From the NCBI GenBank assembly GCA_964017065.1, contig OZ024784.1:5747152-5811151 (forward strand): a stretch of DNA of 64,000 nt, written 5' to 3'. Within the stretch, counting starts at the first letter, position 1. Each line of letters opens with the position of its first letter. The notes below the pieces were generated by a model, which searched no databases, had not been told where the DNA came from, and was given only the letters and a program-made list of their open reading frames with translations. The position numbers were made by a program, and so were the translations under genes. Shown piece by piece: positions 20,733 to 35,714 of this stretch. Origin of the DNA: Haliclona indistincta. Lineage: Eukaryota; Porifera; Demospongiae; Haplosclerida; Chalinidae.

Positions 20733-23700
20733 TTAAATGGATGTTGGTGCATGGTTAGTTGGTACTTGTGGCTGTAGTCTTGCTGAGACAGAGCTGCTGC
20801 TAGTTCCATATGATGATGAGCAAACAGTGCTTGACACCCTATGGTAATGTAAAGAGAAAAATTATATACCTCACTGGTTAGACCCCTAAGACATACTGCA
20901 ATCAATTAGTAAGGGCAGTATTGCTATTTCGCATAAAGGCCTGAATCAAGTTTATGCAGTTCATTTCACTGCACTTTTATCATAACCTTTGTGCATGACT
21001 AGGTAACTCACTGATCAAAACCCTGGAAATATATTCCAGTCGATTTACTGCATTTATTGATGGTATCCAGTCCAGCAGACTGTGAGTGATTGTGAAGGAG
21101 TGAGAGAGAAACACAAGAGCCAACACACCTTAAAATCACTAATAGGAGATAACACACTGCTACTTGAATGCACCAACAACACTGCAGGATCACTAGTTGA
21201 CTGTTTCACTGCCTTTACCAACTCAGAATAACTGTTGGTTGTAGAAGCGTGCATCTTTTGAACGAAATACATGTAAAATGGTCTACCTGTCCGCCTTCAT
21301 ATCCATACAGAACACAGTCAGTGAGTTGTGTTTGAGTGAAGTGAGTGAAGCTTTTACACCGACTGCAGCCACTGCATCTGTGTCTCAACAAAATACATGA
21401 CGTTGTTTATTGCACACGCTATGTGCACACCTTTGTCTGTATATAGAACTAGCTTTTCTGATCTGAGCAGTGGTACTTGACTGAGCAGTGTTACTCTGTG
21501 GAATGAAACGAAGAAAAACAGCTGAACCATTGCAAGGTGCAACTGAATTTTTTACTTGTTGCAGTGCAGATGTAGGCACGGTCCACGAGCTACTTCCATC
21601 CTATTGCTTACACTGATCCACTTTGCAGGGTCACCAGTGTCAGTATATGGATTACTACTGCCAGTCAAGCAAACGACATCTAGAGAGATATAAAATGAAG
21701 TGTGCATGAGATAGAGACTAACTAAGTGATTGATTTTGATGCATATTATAGTCTCGACTTCCCGTCAAGTCCCAAACCATGAAGGACATGTCTTCACTCA
21801 TGTGCTGATGGGAGATCTAGACAGTGAGTGGATCAAGACAGTAACTAGCAGACTATACCTGACTTGCTGTATGCTGTAGGTTCAGCTGCCAAACGATAGA
21901 GCCAAGTGTAGCGAACACACCAAGAACTAAAATAGCTACAATAAGATTATAATCACGTCAATCAATCATTGACGTGATAAATCACGTCAATCAATATAAT
22001 TTTGATTATATCAAAATTAACTCACTCATTACAACTTTTCGATCAAACAGTTTCATTTCAGTTGACTCGCACATCAGCAACCGTCTGACCATGTCTCTCT
22101 GAGCAGTAAAATCCTGTATAGTCTTAACCTCATCAATATCTTCATCCTCTTCTTCAGTCCCTTCCTCCACCTCTTCATCTTCCTCAATCAGAGTAGACAG
22201 TCTTCGAATTGTTCTTCCAAACATACTTACGTACGACACTCTTCTCATTGCCATTCTTTCAAACTGCTGAGCTTCAGACTGTCCATTCTTTAGACTGTTC
22301 ACATATAGTCTGAAGGAATACCACACTAGCACAATGGCTGTGATGGTAAAAGCATACATTATCCAATGATGTAAGTGATAAAGTGCACTAGAGAAGAGTA
22401 GGGTAGTGAAGTACACAAGGAGAGCAATAGTGAGTGTTCTGTAAGCAGGAAATTGACTCATCCTCTGACAGAGTTGTGTCCATAGAGATGAGACGTAGAT
22501 AGCTAGGAAAGCTTGTCCTAGTAGTGCTGCAGATGAACTTGCAATGGAGGGAAGCAGGAACCCAGTTATACCAAGAAACAGCCATTGACCAGCTGTAAGA
22601 AGATGACGGTATTGATCACGACTGAGCAGCACACCTAGGCTGAGAGGGAGAGTGACTAGCGGACTGAACGAAGGAGAGAGAACGATATCATTTGGCACAT
22701 AACAGCACACAAACTTACTCAAGTGGAAAGGAAAAAGCTGTTCCTTTAGATGATGGTAGATTAGCCCAGGAGAGGATGATGGTGGTATTTGCAAACACAC
22801 ATTGTAATACAAACAGCAGGAAGCCAAACCCTGCTCCTGCCCACATAGCTCCCGACCAAGACTCCTCATCGACTTCTTCATAACTGTCACTGAAGATTTG
22901 AACAAACCTGGAATATTCCTTTTTCCGTATTATTGGAGTTCTCCAATCAAGAATATACAAAGCAATGGCAGTAGCTGTGCCAGCTATTACTATGAGTGTG
23001 TTTAGTGTAGCTGAAAAAAATAGTGGATTGATAGAACTAAACCAGATTCTAAGTGCTAGCGTTAAGATCAAGCCAAGGAAGTGATAGTAGATGTTTCGAT
23101 GTCTGTTGCGTGGGAGAGAGTGTGTGTGTGTGTGAGAGAGAGAGAAATGAGAGAGGGAGAGAGAGAGGAATGTTGCTTGTACTATAATTATAATTGCATT
23201 CTTTACATGATAAGAATTTAAAAGAGAAGCTACAGAACATGCACTCAAGCAATTTGTATCCAATTCACAACACAATTCTTGAAAGCATACACAACTTCAT
23301 TCATACATCACCGGAGACAACAATAGTTAGCTATAATTGAGCAATAGAATGTGGTCAATAACTAGCAAACCACAGCCATTAGTTTTATCAATACTGTGTT
23401 GTTGATACAGGGGTTCAACTATGTCAATACAACATCAGACCATACCTGTCCATTTTTGATATCGGCCATAGTTTGACATACAGTATGAGTATTGCTGCTA
23501 CCAGTGATAGGCCCATACCAATAGCATGACCACTAGGTTCGTGGAGCTGGAATGATGCCGCTCCTGCTAGGATGGTCAATCTCAAAGCAAGCAGTCCCGA
23601 GGAGGTGGAGACAGCATTTCTGACCATGCCCACAATAAGCAATAGGGGAGATGACCAGACGAGACCAAGAAAGAAGTACGAAATGGAGATCTTTGACAGC

Positions 23701-24015
23701 ATATTTGAGTTAGGGTGACAGAGAAGTGGTACAGAGCCTTGGAATACAGACCACCATATGAAGGCTGTAGAAAGAAAATATGTGACTGTAGTTTATGGTT
23801 TTATCACTATGTTTAGATATGGACATGGGTGATAGCCATGTGAGAAAAAAGTAAAGTGTGAAGTACTGCTAAGAACTTAAAATCACAGCTACAAGAGTGA
23901 AAATTTACTGCCAACTTACCAGAAAACACCTCTAGAACTATAATACTTTTCATGCTTCCGAGACCAAAGCTTTTCTCTTCACTTGTTTGCGGTTCTTCTT
24001 CAAGCACGTCGGTCA
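20733..24015 (-). CDS. CWH43: CWH43/PGAP2IP-like multi-pass protein, GPI-anchor remodelling family
   Basis: Start MTDVLEEEPQTSEEKS at 24015; the first exons are clear: about 23913-24015, 23446-23765, about 22719-23106 and about 22010-22670. The N-terminal two thirds is a multi-pass membrane domain with family-like stretches (LALRIWFSSINPLFFS; GAGFGFLLFVLQCVFANTT). An acidic loop (EEDEEVEEGTEEEDED) is unusual. The C-terminal third resembles the endonuclease/exonuclease/phosphatase-like domain of this family (VVCLTGSSNPYTDTGDP; LRSEKLVLYTDK; LTVFCMDMKAD; then LVKAVKQSTSDPAVLLVHSS), ending at a TAA at 20733. The residue where relatives have a metal-binding Glu is Thr (LTGS), and the T-H-F-G-N motif is also replaced, so catalysis is doubtful. 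Expected role: ER/Golgi remodelling of GPI lipid. Small 3' exon boundaries are uncertain. Convergent with STIM, head-to-head with RECQL5. Confidence 0.75.
23106..23175 (-). repeat. (TG)/(AG) tract acting as long polypyrimidine tract
   Basis: On the minus strand this simple repeat is C/T-rich and ends directly in CGCAACAG at the 3' splice site of the third CWH43-like exon. Confidence 0.7.
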
Positions 24016-24234
24016 TCTCGACGCCATGATTGTATTTGAAGTGAGCACCTCGCCGACGAGGAGAGGAGCTGTACAACAAGATGCATATGATACAGCTGTA
24101 ACACACTGGTTAATAGACTCACTGCCCGTTGCTTTGCATGGTATACCAGCCAGCCAGCCAGCCTGCCTTCAGTTACAACTTGTAAATTGCTGGCAGTCGA
24201 CTCGAAACTCGCTCAGTCTCCTTTCTTTGTCAAC
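24016..24234. promoter_or_regulatory. Bidirectional promoter CWH43-like / RECQL5
   Basis: 219 bp between divergent start codons, containing a short CCAG tandem repeat (about 24145-24165). No TATA box seen. Confidence 0.5.
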
Positions 24235-28572
<4,338 letters not shown>

Positions 28573-28708
28573 TACTGTGTCGTGTCATTATTATTATCTT
28601 CATCATTATCATGGATCATCAGATTTGAGTATAGATTGTGATTTTTGAGTCTCTTAGCCGTCCTTACGGTAATTTTTTTAAATACCCGCGCGCGGCAAAA
28701 AATCTAAA

Positions 28709-29576
28709 ATGGCAGCTGAGGCTGAGCGCGCTGTAGATCAAACTGCAGAGCTCTTACCCCAATCAGGTGGAGCAGGCATGAACTCAAATCAGTCGGCAAT
28801 TTCGTCATTGTCAGAACTGATAAAATGGTCTGCTACATCTCAGATAGCACAGGGACTAAACTCGGACCAGCTAGCACCAAAAACAGCTCAGTCTACTATC
28901 TCGGAGGTTACTGTGATGACTTCAGACGGTAGTGCATTACGTGCAAAGAAGCCAGGAAGAAAACCAAGAAAGGCAACTTCTGTGAGGAATACTATGCACA
29001 CTGAACCAGGTATAAAATTGCATGTTCACAAGATCAACCACAAAAAGACTAGCAGTTTCTTTTTTTTGCAAAACTAGTCTTTGATGAGCTAGTCTGCTCT
29101 GCGTGTGGACAGTATCTTGACTGGAACAACGAGCGGGTGATGATTCATGGTCGACATTATCTCCTAACCTGTGAAGTGAGTTCTGAGACACAATTACGTA
29201 TACAGCTTCAAGCAAAGTGTTTGGTGCTGCAAGATTATTATTATTATTATTACACATCTTAATTCTGCAGCCATGCTACGAGAGAATTTGGGAGAGGAAC
29301 TGGAATCCTGATGTTGATGGCTATCAGTCGTTTTGTTGTCTGTGTGGTGAAGGAGGAGAGGTGGTGCTGTGTGATATATGTGATAATGTTGGCTGCACTT
29401 CATGCATCACTCGTGTGTGCGGCAAATCTTTCTGTCAAAATTTGGTTTCCGATGAAAATCGACCGTGGCTGTGTTTTAGCTGTAATCCAGAGCCACTCCA
29501 TCACCAGATGAGAATAAGGAGAAGGTTGATGGATACTTTAAGGAGAGGCACTGAAGGAGACTATGTTGAACAATGA
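28709..29576 (+). CDS. Stand-alone ADD-domain (ATRX/DNMT3-type) protein
   Basis: Three exons (28709-29009, 29078-29175, 29271-29576) give 234 aa. Residues 1-100 are low-complexity with an AT-hook-like basic patch (KKPGRKPRK). Residues about 103-220 form an ADD domain: a GATA-like finger (C-S-A-C ... C-E-P-C), then a PHD finger (FCCLCGEGGEVVLCDICD; C-T-S-C; WLCFSCNPEPL). The protein ends about 20 residues after the domain; there is no PWWP, methyltransferase or SNF2 helicase part and the next gene follows within about 210 bp. ADD domains read the histone H3 tail (unmodified K4, K9me3). It could be a DNMT3L-like or ATRX-N-terminus-like reader; the ending W-x-C-F-x-C-x-P-E-P-L leans slightly to ATRX. 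Confidence 0.85.
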
Positions 29577-29783
29577 TAGTATTGGAGACTGTCCACCAGA
29601 CTTATTTATTGTACATGTTGATGTGCTTTAAAAGTTTTTAACTGACTGTTGACTCTAATTATAGGGATGCAATAATTATTACCAAACTCGAGCACTAGCG
29701 GCGCGGCAGCTAGCTTGCAAGATATGGAGACCGAACTGCAGAAAAAGATGTAGGATTTCAACAATAGATCTTGATTCTCTTAG

Positions 29784-30777
29784 TTGAGAGGCGCCCTAAT
29801 CCACGAATATTCTCGTGGCATGGTATCAACGATGATCGTTCGAAATCGATTCTCTTTGCACCGTACAATAAAATTGTATTGCATGTGTTGGATTACGTTA
29901 CTACTGCAGTGCTACTACTCTGAGGCACAAATCTGTGAGGAAAACCATTATTTCGACTCATCAGCTGGACGCTGTTGCAAACAGTGTGACGAAGGGGAGG
30001 GGATTAAAATACGTTGCAGTAATTCAACTGATACCCACTGCATTGAGTGCCCTGAGCAAACCTATAGTGCATTATCTAGTACTGGTAGAATCTGTAAAGC
30101 TTGCACTGTGTGTAAACCTGCTCGTACAACTGTCTCTTTATGTACATCGACACAAGATGCAGTGTGTGGTTCGTGCTCGATAGGTTGGTTCTTATATGTG
30201 AGCTCGTCTGGTCCGAACCAATGCATGAAATGCTCTCCATGCCCGCCAGGAGAAACAGCCATTCATTGGAAAGATTGTGATGTTGCAGGACTGAATAAGG
30301 AAAATCAATGCAAACCAGGTAAGTAACATAACATAATTCTTATTTTTACACAATTCCTTTTATGGAAAAATCTATTTATAATTATTGGTGGGGGACTTTC
30401 CAAAATTCATACACACGCTGACATAGCAGATTACTCAAGGAAAATTATAGCCATAATATATTATTATGAATGTACTAGATATAGCCATATGATATAGACC
30501 AGATAGCCATATGTATGTACAATTATGCTGCACTACAGGTCTGTACACAGCCAGTGAGCTACCTACCAACCGCAGTGGATTTGTTGTTCAGAACAATAAT
30601 GAAGTACTGTTTAATACACCGTCAGATAGCCTTCCTGTCATCATTGTTACCACCATTGCTCTCATCGCTGGAGCATTTGCAGTGGTTTTCTTTCTTGTTG
30701 TCTTTGTATTAGTTAGTCGCAGGATTTGTAAACAAGAACACCAAAACTATCTTCGCCTGACTCAACTCCCAAATTAA
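29784..30777 (+). CDS. TNF-receptor-superfamily-like membrane protein, no death domain
   Basis: Two exons (29784-30318, 30539-30777), 257 aa from the first ATG; ATGs at 29820 and 29832 are alternatives. After a hydrophobic leader (LYCMCWITLLLQCYYSEA) come three Cys-rich repeats of the TNFR type: ICEENHYFDSSAGRCCKQC ... C-I-E-C; C-P-E-Q-T-Y ... C-K-A-C-x-x-C ... C-G-S-C; and C-S-I-G-W-F ... C-M-K-C-S-P-C-P-P-G-E. A single membrane segment (SLPVIIVTTIALIAGAFAVV) is followed by a tail of only about 20 residues ending LRLTQLPN. There is no death domain and no evident TRAF motif, so it could be a decoy or co-receptor. Family assignment from cysteine spacing is good; ligand and function are unknown. 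Confidence 0.82.
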
Positions 30778-30989
30778 GTAGATAAGGATTGATATATCTC
30801 AGAACTATTCTATATCTCGTCATTAATTTTAATCATGTCAAGAATACACTATTTTACTGATTCAATTGTAAAATGAACTAAAATTATTATGTACAACTGT
30901 GCCGAAAGAAACTCTTGTTAACACACACACACGAAATACGGCACAGTAATAGGTTAAACAGCACTATCAGACTCCTAGTAAGTGCACGC

Positions 30990-33900
30990 TCAGTCCTCTC
31001 TGCGTGTCTTTTTCCTTCCTCCACGCCTGCACAGAAACACATCAATACATTAAAGTCATATAATTATACAGTACTCACTTCCTAGGCTTCTTTTCCTCTT
31101 CCTCCTGCTCTTTCTATAATCACAATGAAGTGTCATCACTATAACTATAATAATAGCAATACCTCCTCCTCCTCTTCTCCCTTTTCACCACCACCACTCT
31201 CAGCTCCTGAATCTCTCTTTGCCTCTTCTTCCTTCTCCTTCTCATCCTCTACATCCTCCTTTTCTGATGCCTGGATCATTAATTTTAGTAGTAGTAACAA
31301 AAAAGGTGTTTAAACATGCAACTAACCTCAGCCTCAGCAGCGTCTTCTTCAGATGCTACAAATGATTTACTATCTTCTGAACTCTTCTCGGAAGAGGTCT
31401 TTTCCTCTTTCTTGTCTGTCTGGCTATCGTCATCAGGTGTGGGAGCATCTGTCTTTTTGCGTTGAGCTACTTCGTCCTCTTTGGGCTTGGACGACTGTGT
31501 GAGAGAGAAGCATAGATTGCAATATGTGGCTTTGTACCAACCTTAGTTCTGACACAGCAAGCAGCACACAGCACGAAGGGCAGCACCAATCCAATAGCAT
31601 ACAGTGCCCACAGATATGGGTATGTGTTAGCTATGTCTATAAAGTAGTTCAACCATGGACCCTGTGAATGCAATAGATGTATAAATCAACATACAGTGGA
31701 GGACATACCAATTGCTTAGCAACTCCATTAGCTTCTTGCTCACTCTCGTACTTCTTAGTCCACCTGCAATGTCACAAGGTAAATTTCATAGTGATTGCAC
31801 TCTTCTGAGTAACCATACATGGTGTATCCATAGTATACTTACCCGTCCAGAGAGAATGAGCTGGCAGCAGCCATTTCATTAGTGACAATAAAGTTGTCAA
31901 AGATGATGTCCTTGGACATAGTCCAGAGCTCCAGGCCAATAGCACTGATTGGAGTGAACATAGGAAAGAGATCGGCATCCTCAAAATAGTTTGGATTGGG
32001 TATCTTCTTAGGTGCCCAGACACCCTGTGACAAATTTAATACATAAACAATTTTTTTTTGAAGATTTGACAATAAGCTTACGCTATAGCTTGGATTTTTG
32101 ATCATTGGTGGACGCCATTTCCCCTTGTAAGCAGGATTCTTGATTAATGGGGCAGTCCAGTCACCACATCCAATCTCTTCACAGACAGGATTTGCTACAA
32201 GACAACAAGTCATGTTGACAAGCTGGCTCTCATTGTAAACACACAGCAACACAAACCATCAGGCAACTATCACTCACTTATCATAGGTGCCTCCCAATCA
32301 CCATCTTCATCCTCATCCCTGTTGAAACATTATTCAGATAGATAGTCAAAATACGTTAACATCAGCCTCACCAGTCAGTTGGTTTCTCTGCTTCTGGATC
32401 AGGTACCATTTCAGGAGCATCATCCAACCAGCCTGCTGGTTTCTCTGCATTGGGGTCAGGAATCTTGAGAGGTGCATCCTCATCCCTGAGTAGGAGGAGT
32501 GGATTGTGTACACAATAAAATGTGTTGGTTAAACTATCAGCAAAGGATTAGTCAGCAATGCTACTAGATACACCTGTGCATGCATGAGACAAATTTAGAT
32601 AATTAATTTGGCAAACATCACTAGTACATGTACATGCCCAATAAGTCACTACTACACTACCACCTACCAATCTTCAGGCTTAGTGGCTCCTGGTTCAGGT
32701 ATTCTACGAAACAAGAAAAACATTTACTCATTATCTCTGTTGTTATCTTACTCTTCTCTATCATCCCAATCCTCTGGTTTCTTGTCCTCAGGATCATCTA
32801 TTTCTTTGGGGGGAATGAAACTGGGACTAACAATAGAAACAGAAAAGTAACAAGTACTTGTGTATACACAAATTACTCACGTGAAGTCATCTAGTAAAGT
32901 ACCCGACAGAACAGATATAGTGTCTACCACAATAGCATAGCGACCATTAGCCCTAATGTCTATAAGAGTGAGAGAGTGCAAGTGAATCGTGAAGAAAATG
33001 GGGGCACTCACTGAGAGTAAAAAGATGTGTTCGTCTGTCGTTAAAGAAGTCCAGCTCCTGCGTTGGCTGCTTACAATGCTTCTCCTATGAGCACCATGTG
33101 ATACACGAGTGAGGCACTACTATCCAACAATCACTCACCTCAATCTCTCCTGTGACTGGATGCTTGAATCGAATAATGAAATGAATCTGCAAATTATAAA
33201 ACCATGAAGTGCATGTTTAGAAAAGTTTTGTTTCAACCACAAAATGATATTAGTTTCTAGCATTGATTCACTTTCAATGTACCACCCAATCACAGGTTAT
33301 CACCAACTCACTTTACTAGTCTGGCCACACTTGTCAGGTCCAAACATAATAGAATATGGTGTTTTATCATTGAACTGTTAAAGAAAAAACAAGATAGATC
33401 ACTATAATAATTTAACATAGAAAACAGTAGTCAGTTGTACAGGGCCTCACTGACCTTCTCCAGATTATCTGACACTGACAACAGTTTCACATAAGCTCCT
33501 CCACAACTGAGTGCCTCCTGAAAATTGATCTCATACCTGCATGGATAGCAACAAACAGTCAGATCACTAATATCACAGTACTACCTATCAACTCACTGAA
33601 TAATGAAAGCTTCATTGTCACTATTATCAAACACAAATGGCTTATCAAGCTTAGCGGATATGGCATAATGCTTTGCCTCAGTCTGAATGTACATAGTACA
33701 TGTCATCCAATCATGATAATTATGACAATACCTTCATCATCAAGCCAGTCTCTCCATCCAGTGCACCAACATGGCTAGGTTCACCAAGTACCCAGTTTCC
33801 TGTACACCACCACACAGGAGAAGTCATACGAATGCTATACTGAATGGTGCTTACCATCATACTTGGCTACGTCTGAATCAGCACCATCTTTAGTAGCCTT

Positions 33901-34945
33901 TGATTGTATCCATCTATACATGACAACAAAACAAGTCATCCATACATTGTGCTAAATGACATGTTTGATACAGCTGACACAGTACAGTTGTTTGCAAAGA
34001 TCTTGCATAACGGAAGCGAAAGCGGAAGTATGACGATGGCCAATCAAACGCGCGTAGGCGTGACTAACTGAAGCTGTACACGTGACGAAAAGTGAATTTG
34101 ATTGGCCAGCGTCACACTTCCGCTTTCGCTTTCGTTATGCAAGATCTTCGCAAACAACTGTAGCCTTAAAAAGGGCATGGTACAGACTGTCTACGCATGT
34201 GCACATATTAACAATTTTAAGTGGCAATAAAAACGTGATAACGTGGGCGAGATGATTAAGGGGCGGGGAGACATAACGTCACGAGATGTTGTTCTTGCAA
34301 ATTACTCCTTAGAAAGCTCTTGCACGCATTCCTTGACATTTGTGAGTGTGAAGAAGCGCTACCAAACAATCCAATGCATGCTGAATGTCTATGATCGCGC
34401 CAAAGAAGGGTCACAGACATGTAACGAGAACATCCAATTGCCCAAGAAAAGTGGGGCAAATTGAGCATGCGCAGACAGTCTGTACCAGGCTCTCTTCTGA
34501 AAAAGAGCCTGGGAAAGAGGCTAAGCAGCTAGGTGAAATAGTACAATAATTTCAGCTAGCTAAAATAATTACTGTATTCAACTGACCTTGTTTCAAATTT
34601 TTCATGGTCAGTAAAGGTCTCATAGAAAAAATGTTCACCAGGAGGAGGCGAGGGTTCCTTGAACTTGTGTATATCCAACTTGTCCTGCAAAAATACATGT
34701 GTAATGGAAAACAAAATGGAGTCTCTTTTAGTGCTGGCAAAATCAGGCAAAATCAACAACAACAACATCTGAATGAAGAATTTATATTTAAATAACTTCC
34801 AAATATAATCTTGACTCTCACAATACAACTCAAATACTCAAAACTATGTACAAGTATTATATTCCATGTACACACACAGACGCACCTCATCAGCGGCAAA
34901 CACGACCGCGACTAGTAACACGAGCGTTAACTGTTGCCACCACAT
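30990..34945 (-). CDS. CANX: Calnexin, ER lectin chaperone
   Basis: A many-exon gene starting [20 protein letters not shown] (34945) with a cleavable signal peptide. The luminal lectin domain includes [28 protein letters not shown] and MFGPDKCGQ. The P-domain has repeat-1 units of the type I-P-D-P-x-A-x-K-P-x-x-W-x-D (several, about 32280-32820) and repeat-2 units of the type P-P-M-I-x-N-P-x-Y (about 32020-32200). A second globular portion ([20 protein letters not shown]) is followed by a membrane anchor ([19 protein letters not shown]) and a long acidic cytosolic tail ending KKTRRED. Known role: binds monoglucosylated N-glycans and retains misfolded glycoproteins with ERp57. The large intron 33917-34592 contains two inverted-repeat elements. 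Convergent with the TNFR-like gene; head-to-head with the 106-aa unknown. Confidence 0.95.
33985..34160. mobile_element. MITE with about 63-bp TIRs and TA target duplication
   Basis: 176-bp element inside a calnexin intron. Left end CAGTTGTTTGCAAAGATCTT is mirrored at the right end with about four mismatches over roughly 63 bp. It is flanked on both sides by TA (33983-33984 and 34161-34162), the target duplication of Tc1/mariner-type elements. No coding capacity. Confidence 0.85.
34178..34487. mobile_element. Second inverted-repeat element in the same intron
   Basis: Left TGGTACAGACTGTCTACGCA and right TGCGCAGACAGTCTGTACCA ends are inverted copies with one mismatch, about 310 bp apart. No clear target-site duplication. 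A separate hairpin (CAGGCTCT/AGAGCCTG) lies just outside its right end (34486-34510). Ends only 17 bp from the first MITE. Confidence 0.6.
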
Positions 34946-35137
34946 TATGCCAAAAGAACACCGACGACGACGGAAGGGGCGAGAGATTCAGAAAAGACGA
35001 AGCTAAAACGAAGAGGATGGGCCGCAAAACACGTGCTAGAGCCTAGAGCTAGCTAGAGGTCAAGGCGGGCAATGGGCTGACTGGTTAAAATAATTATTCG
35101 AAATGGGCGGCAACGTTGTGGAGTATTAGCTGCAGCT
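34946..35137. promoter_or_regulatory. Bidirectional promoter calnexin / 106-aa protein
   Basis: 192 bp between divergent start codons; includes ACACGTGCT (about 35030), an E-box-type CACGTG. Confidence 0.45.
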
Positions 35138-35616
35138 ATGGAGAACTTTCTTGATGTAGCTTTGGCAGCTTATAAAGATAGCAATAGAGAGAAACCAATG
35201 ATTGACCTAGCTGCGCTTGAAGCTAGAGAGAAACGATATAAAAAATGGGCAAGTTTATTTGGTTCCTCTGCGTAGACCACGAGGCATATGCTCCCTTCTG
35301 TATGCATTGCACTCCATGGCACTCGATTACCTACCTGCGTTAATATTTTTCAGGTGGATGGTCTACGGTGCAGTAAACTGCCTCTGGGAGTAAGGAGAGA
35401 GGACTTCTTAACTACACAAGACATGGATGTAGAGGCAAGAGAAGAGGAAGATGATGACATTTTGCTTGGATCAGATGAGGAAGAGGATTTTACAAATGAC
35501 TATCTTGAGGATGATAGCGAACTTTCAATCGAGGTATGCACAAGTTATGCAAATGAACTGGGTTAACATTAATGCCCTTTTTACAGGAACCATTTGATCT
35601 AGAAGATGACCAATGA
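35138..35616 (+). CDS. Small acidic protein of unknown function (106 aa)
   Basis: Three exons (35138-35248, 35354-35533, 35587-35616) sum to an intact 106-aa frame. The first intron has a GC donor (TGG|GCAAGT) with a normal CAG acceptor, so it appears to be a GC-AG intron. The protein starts MENFLDVALAAYKDSNREK, contains a charged helix (LAALEAREKRYKKW) and the strand-like R-C-S-K-L-P-L-G-V-R-R-E-D-F, and ends in a strongly acidic, probably disordered tail. I recognise no domain. The coherent frame across two introns and the tight placement between calnexin and UTP18 support a real gene. Confidence 0.65.
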
Positions 35617-35714
35617 CAGACATTTACACCACAATCAAGACCACACATCACTGCTGCTATTATACTCTGTATTGTAAAAATTATTGATATTAAACAAAAT
35701 GGTCCTTAATTTCT

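Noticed and set aside
34243..34464. 73-aa ORF in the second calnexin-intron element
   Set aside because: It lies within the inverted-repeat element, shows no transposase motif and is in an intron of a gene on the other strand.
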